A DNA stretch of 64,000 bases from Anaerolineae bacterium (GTDB lineage Bacteria > Chloroflexota > Anaerolineae > Aggregatilineales > Phototrophicaceae), in contig JAJEBK010000012.1 of the NCBI GenBank assembly GCA_022823945.1, forward strand, positions 1-64,000, written 5' to 3'. Position numbers and translations under genes: made by a program. Shown here piece after piece: positions 33,536-41,115 of this stretch (its first letter is position 1; each line of letters begins with the position of its first letter). The notes below the pieces were generated by a model that was given only the letters and a program-made list of their open reading frames with translations, was not told the origin of the DNA and made no database searches.

Positions 33536-34426
33536 ATGGCGCTTGCCAATCTGTTTGCACTGCAAAAGCCACCCATGCCCCAGCCGATTATCCACCTGTG
33601 TGGAGCGGCCGATGCGCCGCCGCTGCATCTGATGCCAGCCAATGGCTTCCCGCCACAGTGCTATTTGCCGCTGGCGCGAGCGCTGCCGGGTTATCGCGCC
33701 TTCTGCTTGCCGCCGCGCGCCTTGTGGGGTGACCAAGCCGCACCCGATGGCTACCGCGGCTGGGACGAAGCAGCCGATGATTTGCTGGCTGGCCTGGAAG
33801 CGCACGATATCCATGGCAGCGTGGCGATTGGGCATTCGCTGGGCGGCATTGTTTCCATGCTGGCGCTGATGAAGCAGCCTGGGCGTTTCCGCGCTTTGAT
33901 CATGCTCGACCCCGTCTTTCTGCCTCAACACATGGTGGACATGTTCGACCACGCCTGGAAGCACGACATGATAGAAATGAACCCGCTGGTTCAAGGAGCT
34001 CGCCGCCGCCGCCGCAAGTTTGACAACCAGGCCGATGCTTTTCGCCGTTTTCGTGACAAGCCAATTTTCGCAGATTGGACAGACGAAGCGCTGTGGCTCT
34101 ATGTGCGGCAGGGCACGCAAGCGAGCGCGGACGGGACCGGCATTGAGTTGGTTTGGAGCGGAGATTGGGAGGCGCATTATTTTGCCACGGTGTATCGGCG
34201 TACCTGGCAGGATCTACCCAGGCTGAATGGCATTGCGCCCACACTGTTGGTGCGCGCGCGGGGCAGCGATTCTTTCCCCGACTCCGTGCTTGGGCAGGCA
34301 CAAGACATGCTGCCTGCGGCGGACTTCATAAACCTGGACGGACAGGGGCATCTCTTCCCCCTGGCGGTGCCCGAATTGACTGCGCAGGTTATTGCAAAGT
34401 GGCTGGCGAAATGCCGGATCCCTTGA
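33536..34426 (+). CDS. alpha/beta hydrolase
   Basis: A 296-residue alpha/beta-hydrolase-fold enzyme. The nucleophile elbow is GHSLGG (AIGHSLGGIVSML), the catalytic His is in NLDGQGHLFPLAVPE near the C-terminus, and LLVRARGSDSF may position the acid. A short cap with many charges (GARRRRRKFDNQADAFRRFR) sits between. Substrate unknown. Start uncertain: ATG at 33536 or 33575 (MPQPIIHLCG), neither with a clear ribosome binding site. The stop codon lies inside the -35 box of the tRNA-Phe promoter. Confidence 0.82.
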   Translation: MALANLFALQKPPMPQPIIHLCGAADAPPLHLMPANGFPPQCYLPLARALPGYRAFCLPPRALWGDQAAPDGYRGWDEAADDLLAGLEAHDIHGSVAIGHSLGGIVSMLALMKQPGRFRALIMLDPVFLPQHMVDMFDHAWKHDMIEMNPLVQGARRRRRKFDNQADAFRRFRDKPIFADWTDEALWLYVRQGTQASADGTGIELVWSGDWEAHYFATVYRRTWQDLPRLNGIAPTLLVRARGSDSFPDSVLGQAQDMLPAADFINLDGQGHLFPLAVPELTAQVIAKWLAKCRIP

Positions 34427-34451
34427 CAGCGCGCTCTAGCCTCGCTACACT
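34423..34451 (+). promoter_or_regulatory. consensus sigma-70 promoter of tRNA-Phe
   Basis: TTGACA (34423-34428), a 17-base spacer and TACACT (34446-34451). The -35 hexamer includes the TGA stop of the upstream hydrolase gene (34424-34426). Transcription would start near 34458, 14 bases before the tRNA. Confidence 0.8.
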
Positions 34452-34471
34452 GCCAAATTCAATGACATTCT

Positions 34472-34544
34472 GCCGAGATAGCTCAGTTGGTAGAGCATCG
34501 CACTGAAAATGCGGGTGTCCCCAGTTCAAGTCTGGGTCTCGGCA
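34472..34544 (+). tRNA. tRNA-Phe (anticodon GAA)
   Basis: Acceptor arms GCCGAGA (34472-34478) and TCTCGGC (34537-34543) pair perfectly. D arm GCTCAGTTGGTAGAGC; anticodon stem TCGCA/TGCGG encloses CTGAAAA, anticodon GAA at 34505-34507; T arm CCCAGTTCAAGTCTGGG. CCA is not encoded. A consensus promoter precedes it. Confidence 0.97.
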
Positions 34545-34641
34545 CACAAGCGGTCCGCCTGTCCATTCGGCATTTGCCAGTTCGAAATCTTTAGGCGGTA
34601 CTTGTATCGGGAGTGGTGATTGTAGTGGAGTTTACAACCCT

Positions 34642-34747
34642 GCCCCCATCCCCCAGCCCCTTGCCCCCAAAATGAGGGAAGGGGAGCACTACTACGTTTT
34701 GAAGTCCCTCCCTCACTTTGGGGGAGGGATTTAGGGTGGGGGGGGGG
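34642..34747. repeat. composite C/G-rich element (type B plus type A hairpins)
   Basis: Second copy of the composite at 26981-27090: B half GCCCCCATCCCCCAGCCCCT with AAATGAGGGAAGGGGAGC, a spacer, then A half CCCTCCCTCACTTTGGGGGA with a tail of G-runs ending in ten Gs at 34738-34747. It has the same order and orientation as the first copy. The remaining gap 34545-34821 contains no gene. Confidence 0.9.
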
Positions 34748-34821
34748 CATATCCACGATTCTCACCACTCCCCTTGTATCGCCCACAAACTGCCGTGATT
34801 CATCTGTGGTTTAATTGAGTC

Positions 34822-36030
34822 ATGCGGACCCTCCTGCTCATCTCGCGTTGCCCGCCCTATCCTGCGCATCTTGGCGATCGACTCATCATCTGGCATTTGG
34901 CGCGCGAGCTGCACAAACGCGGCATCATCATCGACTTGCTGGCGCTGCACGACTGCGCCGAAGATCTGCAAAACATCCACCATTACTGCGGGTTCTTCCG
35001 TTATATCCAGCTTATTCGCGAGACGCCTCGCAGCAACCTGGACTATTTGCGCCGCTTGTTCTTGCCGGGCGCGCGCTTTGCTTCCTCGTCCGTGTCGAGT
35101 TTTTGCCCAGCGCTTTGGCAGGCAATCGCCAACCGTCTCAGCCGCAATGAATATGATCTTGTGCATTGCTTCGGCAGCGTCACCGTGTATGAGTTCCTGC
35201 CACTTTTCGCCCACTTGCCCAGGCTGATCACGCCTTACGAGTCCCACAGCCTCTATCTGCGTTCTGCCGCGCAACAGGGTGACTTTCGCGCGCGTATCAT
35301 GCTGCCGCTGGTTCGGCGCTTTGAGCGCTTCATGTTCACGCCCTTCGACCGCACGATTGTCATTTCTGATGTTGACGCCGCTATGTTGCGCGACTTGCAA
35401 CCGGCTTTGCGAGTGGAGGTCATTCCCAATGGCATTGAACTCGCTCAATTCCGCCCGACCGCGCCCGACCGCGATAGCAACACATTGATCTTTGTGGGCA
35501 ACTTTGGTTATGCGCCCAATCAGGATGCGGCTCGTTTGTTGACAGCGCAGATTCTGCCAGCGGTGCGCGAGAAGCTGCCCGAGGCGCGATTGCAGCTGGT
35601 CGGCGCAAACCCGCCCGACTGGATGCGCGCGCTGGCGAATGAGCACATCGAAGTCACCGGCCGCGTACCCGACGTCGCCCCCTATCTGGCTGGCGCTGCT
35701 GTATTTGTGTGCCCGTTGCGCATCGGCGCGGGCTTGAAGAACAAAGTGCTGGAAGCGCTGGCTATGGGCACGCCGGTCGCCGCCACGCAGCTGAGCGTCG
35801 ATGGCATCGCAGTCCATCACCAAGAGTCGGCTTTGATTGCGCCGGTCGATCAACTGGCGGAGGCGGTGATTCGCCTGCTGGGCGACGAGGCGTTGGCTGC
35901 CAAATTGTCACAAAACGGCAGGCGACTGATTGAAACCAGCTATACCTGGGCGCGGACAGCGGATGCCTACGAGCGTCTGTATAGCAAGATCTGTCTCAAC
36001 AGACTCCCACCCCAAACCCCTTCCCCATAA
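34822..36030 (+). CDS. glycosyltransferase family 4 protein (PEP-CTERM/XrtA-type sugar transferase)
   Basis: A 402-residue GT-B enzyme: MRTLLLISRCPPYPAHLGDR at the N-terminus, VIPNGIELAQFRP and LIFVGNFGYAPNQDAARLL in the donor domain, and the conserved PLRIGAGLKNKVLEALAMGT loop with the E-x7-E-like glutamate. This start and loop resemble the group annotated as TIGR03087 PEP-CTERM/XrtA-associated transferases, but no exosortase gene is nearby. The last 10 residues (RLPPQTPSP and stop) are encoded by a C/G-rich repeat element, so the natural end may have been displaced. Followed by a repeat-derived terminator. Confidence 0.87.
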   Translation: MRTLLLISRCPPYPAHLGDRLIIWHLARELHKRGIIIDLLALHDCAEDLQNIHHYCGFFRYIQLIRETPRSNLDYLRRLFLPGARFASSSVSSFCPALWQAIANRLSRNEYDLVHCFGSVTVYEFLPLFAHLPRLITPYESHSLYLRSAAQQGDFRARIMLPLVRRFERFMFTPFDRTIVISDVDAAMLRDLQPALRVEVIPNGIELAQFRPTAPDRDSNTLIFVGNFGYAPNQDAARLLTAQILPAVREKLPEARLQLVGANPPDWMRALANEHIEVTGRVPDVAPYLAGAAVFVCPLRIGAGLKNKVLEALAMGTPVAATQLSVDGIAVHHQESALIAPVDQLAEAVIRLLGDEALAAKLSQNGRRLIETSYTWARTADAYERLYSKICLNRLPPQTPSP

Positions 36031-36180
36031 AGAGGGAGGGGCTTTTTGCCACCACCTCAAACCCCTCCCCAGCGCTCTGTGTCTACGCGACCCAAGATGA
36101 GGGAGGAGAATCATTCTACAATCTCGGGTTCCTTAGCTCCTCTTTCCTCCTCGTGGGGGAAGGGGCCGGGGGATGGGGGT
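36005..36180. repeat. inverted composite of C/G-rich elements
   Basis: Order A' (36007-36041, CCCACCCCAAACCCCTTCCC), a second A'-like piece (36053-36110) and B' (36134-36180, GGGGGAAGGGGCCGGGGGAT). The B' part is the reverse complement of the B halves elsewhere. The right end contains four G-runs (5, 4, 5, 5) with short loops. It holds no gene and overlaps the last codons of the GT4 gene. Confidence 0.85.
36017..36047 (+). terminator. Rho-independent terminator formed by the repeat
   Basis: CCCCTTCCC (36017-36025) pairs with GGGAGGGG (36034-36041), with one bulged T, and is followed by CTTTTT. The GT4 stop codon TAA (36028-36030) lies in its loop. Confidence 0.6.
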
Positions 36181-36196
36181 GCGAGCGGCTGCCGCC

Positions 36197-37285
36197 TCAG
36201 ACGATCATCAACTGGTCGCGGGCGGGCAATTGTGGAAAAGGCGCGTGCGGCAAGGTCTGATACCAATAGGCGACCGACGCGATGTCGTCTTGCAAAGGCA
36301 GATAGCGCCGATTGTAGCCCCAGCCCAACGCTTGCATGGTGACGCGCAAGTCCGCCTCGAAGCGGATGGGGTCGGTAATGTGCCAGCGATACATGCCCAT
36401 GCGCAGCTGTGTTTGGTAATCGCCAGCGCCGCGAATGACCTGGTGAAAGCCGGCGTAGGGCGTCGTGAAGGTCACATAGCCTTCGTTGTGGCGAGGGCTG
36501 GGGTCGAAGTTGTACGAGCCGCAGAAATAATCTTCTGTGCCCGTGCCGCAGATGGTCGGATATTCATCGCCATCCAGGTAGAACTTCAACTCGCCTTCGC
36601 CCCACCAGCCGTTGTTGTTCGCGCCCCACGCCACATAAGTGCCTACATAATGCCCGCGCCCGCGAATGCCATCGACGATCGTATACACTTCCTTGTAGGG
36701 CAGGGGATTGACGCGCCGGAATTGCGCATGAAAGTATGCCGCGTCATCCGGCACTTCGGTCAGCGTATAATTGACTTGGTAATAGAGGGTCAGGTCTTCT
36801 TCGGCGATGTTGCTGATGGTCATTCGGCAGTGACGACGGAAAGGCATCTCCCAATAGGAGTTGAAAGCGCTGCCCGGATTGACGCAGATGGGCAGTGATG
36901 ACACCTGGGCGTACTGCCCCCAGCCCACCGCGAAGAAGTCGCCCAGCGGGCATTCCACAGAGGGAATGTCGCTGCCATCCCAATAGATGCGCAGGATGAT
37001 GAAGCGCCAATTGTTGCCGGATGGCGTCATCCACATCTGCTGAATGGCACCCGGACCATCGATATCCGCCATGGTGAAGGTCTCGCCAGCCGCGATGCGC
37101 ACCGACGGCGACACTTTCCAGCCATGCCCCAGATCGCGCGCTGCCTGTTCCCCCGTGCCAGCGTCTGCTCTGCCGCCCGCCCCTTTCGCGCCAGAGAAAT
37201 TCTCCGCGCTGAGCGAGCGAGTCTGCGCATGCGAGAGGCGCGACAGATTGCCCAGGTGCATGCCGAGTCCGTTGAAGCTGGTCAT
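36197..37285 (-). CDS. DUF2961 / GH172-type glycoside hydrolase
   Basis: A 362-residue jelly-roll enzyme of the DUF2961 family, now GH172, whose characterised members act on furanosides such as difructose dianhydride and arabinofuranan. Candidate acidic residues are Glu230/Glu232 in GWWGEGELKFYLDGD and Glu251 in CGTGTEDYFCG; the Glu230-Glu251 spacing of 21 fits the pair used by characterised GH172 enzymes. AAAGG precedes the ATG by 7 bases. No signal peptide. It follows the lipoprotein gene after 35 bases, so the two are cotranscribed. The natural substrate is unknown. Confidence 0.87.
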   Translation of the reverse strand: MTSFNGLGMHLGNLSRLSHAQTRSLSAENFSGAKGAGGRADAGTGEQAARDLGHGWKVSPSVRIAAGETFTMADIDGPGAIQQMWMTPSGNNWRFIILRIYWDGSDIPSVECPLGDFFAVGWGQYAQVSSLPICVNPGSAFNSYWEMPFRRHCRMTISNIAEEDLTLYYQVNYTLTEVPDDAAYFHAQFRRVNPLPYKEVYTIVDGIRGRGHYVGTYVAWGANNNGWWGEGELKFYLDGDEYPTICGTGTEDYFCGSYNFDPSPRHNEGYVTFTTPYAGFHQVIRGAGDYQTQLRMGMYRWHITDPIRFEADLRVTMQALGWGYNRRYLPLQDDIASVAYWYQTLPHAPFPQLPARDQLMIV

Positions 37286-37308
37286 GGTTTACCTTTCTAT
37301 GCTCATTT

Positions 37309-37341
37309 GCCCCTCCCACTTTATGGGGATGGGGTGGGGGT
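37309..37341. repeat. short C/G-rich element overlapping a gene end
   Basis: GCCCCTCCCACTTTATGGGG followed by ATGGGGTGGGGG is a degenerate copy of the A hairpin. The lipoprotein stop and last codons are written in its right arm. Confidence 0.7.
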
Positions 37342-37887
37342 CGCCGCCAGGTTATCGAAATGCAGCTGAAATACCGTGCAGACATCGCTGTGCGAGCCGA
37401 CATAGACATAGCTGATTGTGTCGCCCATATAGGTCAACGAGCCGGCTTCTGCGCAGGGATCAATGCTCACATTCTGGGCGCTGGCATTGCCTTCTTGCCC
37501 GCCCAACGCGCAGTTGATGAGCTCCTGGTTGATGCGCGACTGGTTGATCACCAAGGCTGCGCCGACGCGCGGCGTCAACAGGTTGGAGCTGTCTTCTTGA
37601 TAAAAACGAGCGGCGATCGCGCCTCGATCCTGGAAGCACTGCAAGATCTGCTCCAGCTTGGCGATCGCGGCTGTTACGCCGATTTGCCCGCCGACCAACG
37701 CCGCCCCGCCCACCGCCGCGAACGCGCCATCAATGGTCGTGTCGACATCTGTGGCGCTGTATGCCGCCAGATTGGGCAGCAGACGTTGCGCCGATGTGGC
37801 ATCGTTGGCGACATTGCCCGTCTCGCTGCAAGCCGACAGCATGGGCAGCAGCAGGCACAGCAACGCGAACAGGTGTAGCGGTTTCAA
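37321..37887 (-). CDS. lipoprotein of unknown function
   Basis: A 188-residue lipoprotein. The signal peptide MKPLHLFALLCLLLPMLSAC ends in the lipobox LSAC, so Cys20 should be lipidated. The mature part is Ala/Asn/Thr-rich with further cysteines (Cys114, Cys135, Cys144 region) that may form disulfides; no known domain is visible. It starts with TTG at 37887, 8 bases after AGGAG. The C-terminal TPTPSP and stop are encoded by the G-rich repeat 37309-37341. It is upstream of the GH172-like gene and probably cotranscribed. Confidence 0.78.
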   Translation of the reverse strand: MKPLHLFALLCLLLPMLSACSETGNVANDATSAQRLLPNLAAYSATDVDTTIDGAFAAVGGAALVGGQIGVTAAIAKLEQILQCFQDRGAIAARFYQEDSSNLLTPRVGAALVINQSRINQELINCALGGQEGNASAQNVSIDPCAEAGSLTYMGDTISYVYVGSHSDVCTVFQLHFDNLAATPTPSP

Positions 37888-37956
37888 CAGCCGGTCTCCT
37901 CCCTATGCCAGGCGCGAATGCCAACAAGCGCATTGTAGCAGATTTGTCTTCTGTAT

Positions 37957-38003
37957 GCCCCCATCCCCCGGCCCCTTGCCCCCAAAATGAGAGAAGGGGA
38001 GGC
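37957..38003. repeat. C/G-rich hairpin element, type B
   Basis: GCCCCCATCCCCCGGCCCCT followed by TGCCCCCAAAATGAGAGAAGGGGAGGC, matching the B halves at 34642 and 26981. It lies in the 227-base gap between the divergent lipoprotein and FAH genes, where I see nothing else apart from a possible -10 TACACT at 38070. Confidence 0.85.
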
Positions 38004-38114
38004 TTCGCTAGCGATTCTGTAGCTTGTAAGCTGATCTTGGTGGGGGCACCCCGCCCAGATGCAATGTGCTACACTATCCGCCAGAATCTGCCCGGCGGAA
38101 GCGAGCGAAGACAA

Positions 38115-38921
38115 ATGAAGCTGCTGCGTTATGAAATTGATGGCGAAGTGCATATCGGCATCCTGAACGGCGAGACAATTCAGCGACTGCGGACAAGCGA
38201 CATGCGCGAACTAATGTCTGGCGCGCCGCAAACCACTGGCGATACCGACGAGCCAGGCACCGTGAAGATTCTGCCGCCGCTGCTGCCCGGCAAGATCTTG
38301 GCGATCGGCCGCAATTACGCCGAACACGCGCGCGAGCTGGACAATGAAGTCCCGCAAGAGCCGCTGGTCTTCGCAGTCATGCCCAGCGCGGTCATCGGGC
38401 ATGGCGATACGATCGAATGGGAGCGGGCAATCACCCAGCAGGTCGATTGGGAAGGCGAGCTGGCGGTCGTCATCGGGGCGACGGCGCGCAAGCTCAGCGA
38501 GGCCGACGCGCTGGATGTCGTCTTCGGCTACACGATCGCCAACGATGTTTCGGCGCGGGATTTGCAGACGCGCGACAAACAATGGACGCGCGCCAAAGGC
38601 ATGGACACCTTCTGCCCGCTGGGTCCCTGTGTCGTGACCACCGATGACATCTCCGACCCGCAGGCGCTGCAAATCGTGACGATGGTCGACGGGGTTGAAA
38701 AACAAAATGGTCGCACAGCCGACATGATCTTCAGTGTGCGCCGGCTGATTGCGCATTTGTCGCGCGCTTTCACGCTGAATCCCGGCGACATCATCCTGAC
38801 CGGCACCCCATCGGGCGTGGGCAAGGCGCAGAAGCCGCCACAATTCCTGACCACCGGCAGCGAAGTCAGCATCAGCATCGCGGAAATCGGCAAATTGACC
38901 AATCCCTGCCGCGTGTTATAA
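38115..38921 (+). CDS. fumarylacetoacetate hydrolase family protein
   Basis: A 268-residue FAH-fold enzyme; members are hydrolases, isomerases or decarboxylases of beta-keto or hydroxymuconate-type acids. The fold signature is present: ILAIGRNYAEHARELDNEVP at 65-84, the metal-ligand glutamates in VDWEGELAVVIG, then YTIANDVSARDLQTRD, KGMDTFCPLGPCVV and GDIILTGTPSGVG. The exact substrate is unknown. The ATG at 38115 starts MKLLRYE, the usual opening. The last 85 bases, including a promoter, are duplicated downstream at 39176-39260. Confidence 0.9.
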   Translation: MKLLRYEIDGEVHIGILNGETIQRLRTSDMRELMSGAPQTTGDTDEPGTVKILPPLLPGKILAIGRNYAEHARELDNEVPQEPLVFAVMPSAVIGHGDTIEWERAITQQVDWEGELAVVIGATARKLSEADALDVVFGYTIANDVSARDLQTRDKQWTRAKGMDTFCPLGPCVVTTDDISDPQALQIVTMVDGVEKQNGRTADMIFSVRRLIAHLSRAFTLNPGDIILTGTPSGVGKAQKPPQFLTTGSEVSISIAEIGKLTNPCRVL

Positions 38922-38925
38922 TTGG
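38841..38925. repeat. 85-bp direct repeat, copy 1 (3' end of the FAH gene with promoter)
   Basis: Matches 39176-39260 at 84 of 85 positions (GGAAATCGG against GGGAATCGG). It covers the last 27 codons of the FAH gene and a sigma-70 promoter. Confidence 0.95.
38895..38922 (+). promoter_or_regulatory. promoter embedded in the FAH 3' end, copy 1
   Basis: TTGACC (38895-38900), a 16-base spacer and a perfect TATAAT (38917-38922). The FAH stop TAA (38919-38921) is part of the -10 box. Drives the 65-residue gene 34 bases further on. Confidence 0.8.
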
Positions 38926-38955
38926 TGACAGAATCTACCCTGGGGACAAGATAAC

Positions 38956-39153
38956 ATGGCGAGTCAGCAGAACGTACTGGGCAATGAGCCGGCCATCAGG
39001 GAACGGCTGACGAAGGTGGAAACTCAGGTAGAAGGCATATTGCAGCACTTTACCACCAAGGCCGACCTCGAGCGGCAGACGCGCCTTCTCGTGATGTGGA
39101 TGATAGCAACTCAGCTTGCATTGGCTGCTTTCCTGTATTCCGTCCTGCGGTAA
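38956..39153 (+). CDS. small membrane protein with N-terminal coiled coil, copy 1
   Basis: A 65-residue protein: residues about 11-36 are an amphipathic helix (IRERLTKVETQVEGILQHF), followed by TTKADLERQTRLLVMWMIATQ and a hydrophobic C-terminal segment. It is a predicted tail-anchored membrane protein; function unknown, loosely like phage holin-associated XhlA-type proteins. GGGGA lies 9 bases before the ATG. It has a paralogue next door and shares with it the motif TKADxERQTRLxVMWxIATQ. Confidence 0.7.
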   Translation: MASQQNVLGNEPAIRERLTKVETQVEGILQHFTTKADLERQTRLLVMWMIATQLALAAFLYSVLR

Positions 39154-39175
39154 CTTGGGTAAGTCGCTGTCGCCG

Positions 39176-39260
39176 CAATTCCTGACCACCGGCAGCGAAG
39201 TCAGCATCAGCATCGCGGGAATCGGCAAATTGACCAATCCCTGCCGCGTGTTATAATTGG
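39176..39260. repeat. 85-bp direct repeat, copy 2
   Basis: Second copy of the FAH 3' end; no FAH coding context remains, as the reading frame is cut off upstream. The two copies are much closer to each other than the two small genes that follow them. Confidence 0.95.
39230..39257 (+). promoter_or_regulatory. duplicated promoter, copy 2
   Basis: TTGACC (39230-39235), 16 bases, TATAAT (39252-39257), identical to copy 1. It lies 30 bases upstream of the second small gene. Confidence 0.8.
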
Positions 39261-39287
39261 CGCAAGCCGAAAGATGAGGGACAAGCA

Positions 39288-39518
39288 ATGGCTAGCGCGG
39301 GGAATACCATGCACCAGGAGGCATCGCTGCTTGAAAGGGTGACCAGGCTGGAAATGACCGACGAAAAAGTCCTGCCGCACTTTGCCACCAAAGCAGATAT
39401 GGAGCGGCAGACGCGCCTTATTGTGATGTGGGTGATTGCGACTCAGATTGCGGTTGTCGGCATGATGATTACACTGTTTGGCATTGCTGTTGCCTTGTTC
39501 CTGAACTACGCGCGATAG
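39288..39518 (+). CDS. small membrane protein with N-terminal coiled coil, copy 2
   Basis: A 76-residue paralogue of the previous small protein: helix EASLLERVTRLEMTDEKVLP, then TKADMERQTRLIVMWVIATQ and a 25-residue hydrophobic C-terminus (MITLFGIAVALFLNYAR). GAGGGA lies 6 bases before the ATG. The N-terminal part has diverged, the transmembrane boundary is conserved. Function unknown. It is 32 bases ahead of the methyltransferase gene. Confidence 0.7.
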   Translation: MASAGNTMHQEASLLERVTRLEMTDEKVLPHFATKADMERQTRLIVMWVIATQIAVVGMMITLFGIAVALFLNYAR

Positions 39519-39550
39519 CTTAATCAATCGCCTCGAATGCGCATTTCCCC

Positions 39551-41063
39551 ATGAACCGCACGCTTTTTGCCGCCGACTGCCTGGATATCCTGAACGACAG
39601 CGCCGCGCTGCCAGACGCTTCCATCGACCTCATCTACCTCGACCCGCCTTTCAATTCCAACTCCAAATACAACCTGCCTTTCAAAGGCAAACGCAAAGAG
39701 CACAAGCCGGTCGAAGCCTTCGTCGATATCTGGAAATGGAGCGACCAGGACGCCGAGACCCTGGACGACCTGCAGCGCGACCCGCGCACCCGCTCCCTCG
39801 CCACCATCATCAAATTCGCCCAGGATATAGAACAAATGAGCGGGGGGGGGCAGGAAGGGTACGAGTTTAGCCTCCTACCTGCTGAATATGGCGCTGCGCC
39901 TGCGGGCTATGCGGCGCGTTTTGAAGCCTACAAGCTCGATTTATCTGCACTGTGATCCTTCTGCGGGACACTATTTGAAACTGCTGATGGATGCGGTGTT
40001 TGGGCAGAAAAATATGATTTCCGAAATAATCTACAATTATGGTACGCCATCTGGTGGAAGAACCAGTGGTAAGAAACCAGTGAAAACACATGAAAATATA
40101 TTCGCGTATGCAATGAAGTATGGAGATCATGTTTACAATCGGCAGTTCACACCCTATTCGAAAAAATATATGACCAACTGGTTTCGTCATGTTGATGAAG
40201 ATGGTCGAAAATATCGAACTAGGTCAAGAAAAGGCAAGATTATCCGTCAGTATCTAGACCAAAGCCCTGGCGTTCCCCTGTCTGACACATGGACAGACAT
40301 AATGGCTTTGTACGGTCAATCCGGGTGGTTTCCAGGTACTCAGAAGAAAGAGAATCTCGGCTACCCAACACAAAAACCGCTCGCCCTGATGGAGCGCATC
40401 ATCAAAGCCAGCAGCAACGAAGGCGATACCGTGCTCGACCCCTTCTGTGGCTGTGGCACGACCGCGCACGCCGCCGAAGCGCTGGGGCGAAAATGGATCG
40501 GCATCGACATCTCGAAGTTCAGCGCCGGGCTCATCCGCGACCGCATCCTGCACAATTTCAAATACCTCAACGCCGACGATATCGACCTGCGCGGCACGCC
40601 CGAATCGGTGGCGGAAGCTCGTCATTTGGCGCGGCAGGACCCGTTCGAGTTTGAGAAGTGGGTCTGCGGATTCATCGGCGCCGAGGGCATGTTCCGCGAG
40701 CCCGGCGAAAAAGGCGCGGATGGCGGCGTCGATGGCGTGCTCAAGTTCTACCCCGTGCGCGAGGGGCGCAAGGTCAAGCCCGAATACGCCATCGTGCAGG
40801 TGAAAGGCGGCAATGTGACAGCGGATTCGGTCAAGGCGTTGCATGAAACAGTGCGCCGCTACGAAGCCAGCGCCGGCGTCATGGTCTGCTTCGGAGATCA
40901 GCTGGGCACGGTCGAAAACCAGCGTGTCAAAGCCACCTTCAAGGATGCCTGGGGCAGCTACCCGGTCATTCAAGGCTTCAGTGTTGAGAGTCTGCTGAGC
41001 GATGGACAGCTGGACCTGCCGCTGTATGGCTATAAGCGACGCGGCGCGATGCTGAGTTTGTGA
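39551..41063 (+). pseudogene. DNA methyltransferase fused to Mrr-like nuclease domain, split by a frameshift at a G9 tract
   Basis: Two overlapping frames (39551-39955 and 39888-41063) are one gene. Frame 1 holds motif IV DPPF (residues 31-34, DLIYLDPPFNSN). Frame 2 continues with YLLNMALRLRAMRRVLKP and IYLHCDPSAGHYLKLLMD, as in intact relatives, motif I DPFCGCGTTAHAAE, and a C-terminal nuclease-like domain with GADGGVDG and AIVQVKGG (D...QxK of the Mrr/PD-(D/E)xK fold). Dropping one G from the nine-G run joins them into 503 residues. Motif order (IV before I) is the beta class of N6-adenine/N4-cytosine enzymes. The central part (about 40010-40375) is AT-rich and probably the target-recognition domain. 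The break may be real phase variation, a mutation, or a sequencing error. Confidence 0.85.
39842..39850 (+). repeat. G9 homopolymer at the frameshift of the methyltransferase gene
   Basis: Nine consecutive G residues within ATGAGCGGGGGGGGGCAGGA. Eight or eleven Gs would put the two halves of the methyltransferase in one frame; nine do not. Confidence 0.95.
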
Positions 41064-41065
41064 TA

Positions 41066-41103
41066 CTCTCTGTGCTCTCTGTGGTCTCTGCGCCCTCTGT
41101 GTT
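41066..41103. repeat. CTCTGTG array
   Basis: CTCTCTGTGCTCTCTGTGGT followed by CTCTGCGCCCTCTGTGTT, an imperfect array of the same unit that forms the arms of the element at 9481-9619. It occupies the 52-base gap between the methyltransferase and the next gene. Confidence 0.8.
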
Positions 41104-41115
41104 AGAATCACCCCC

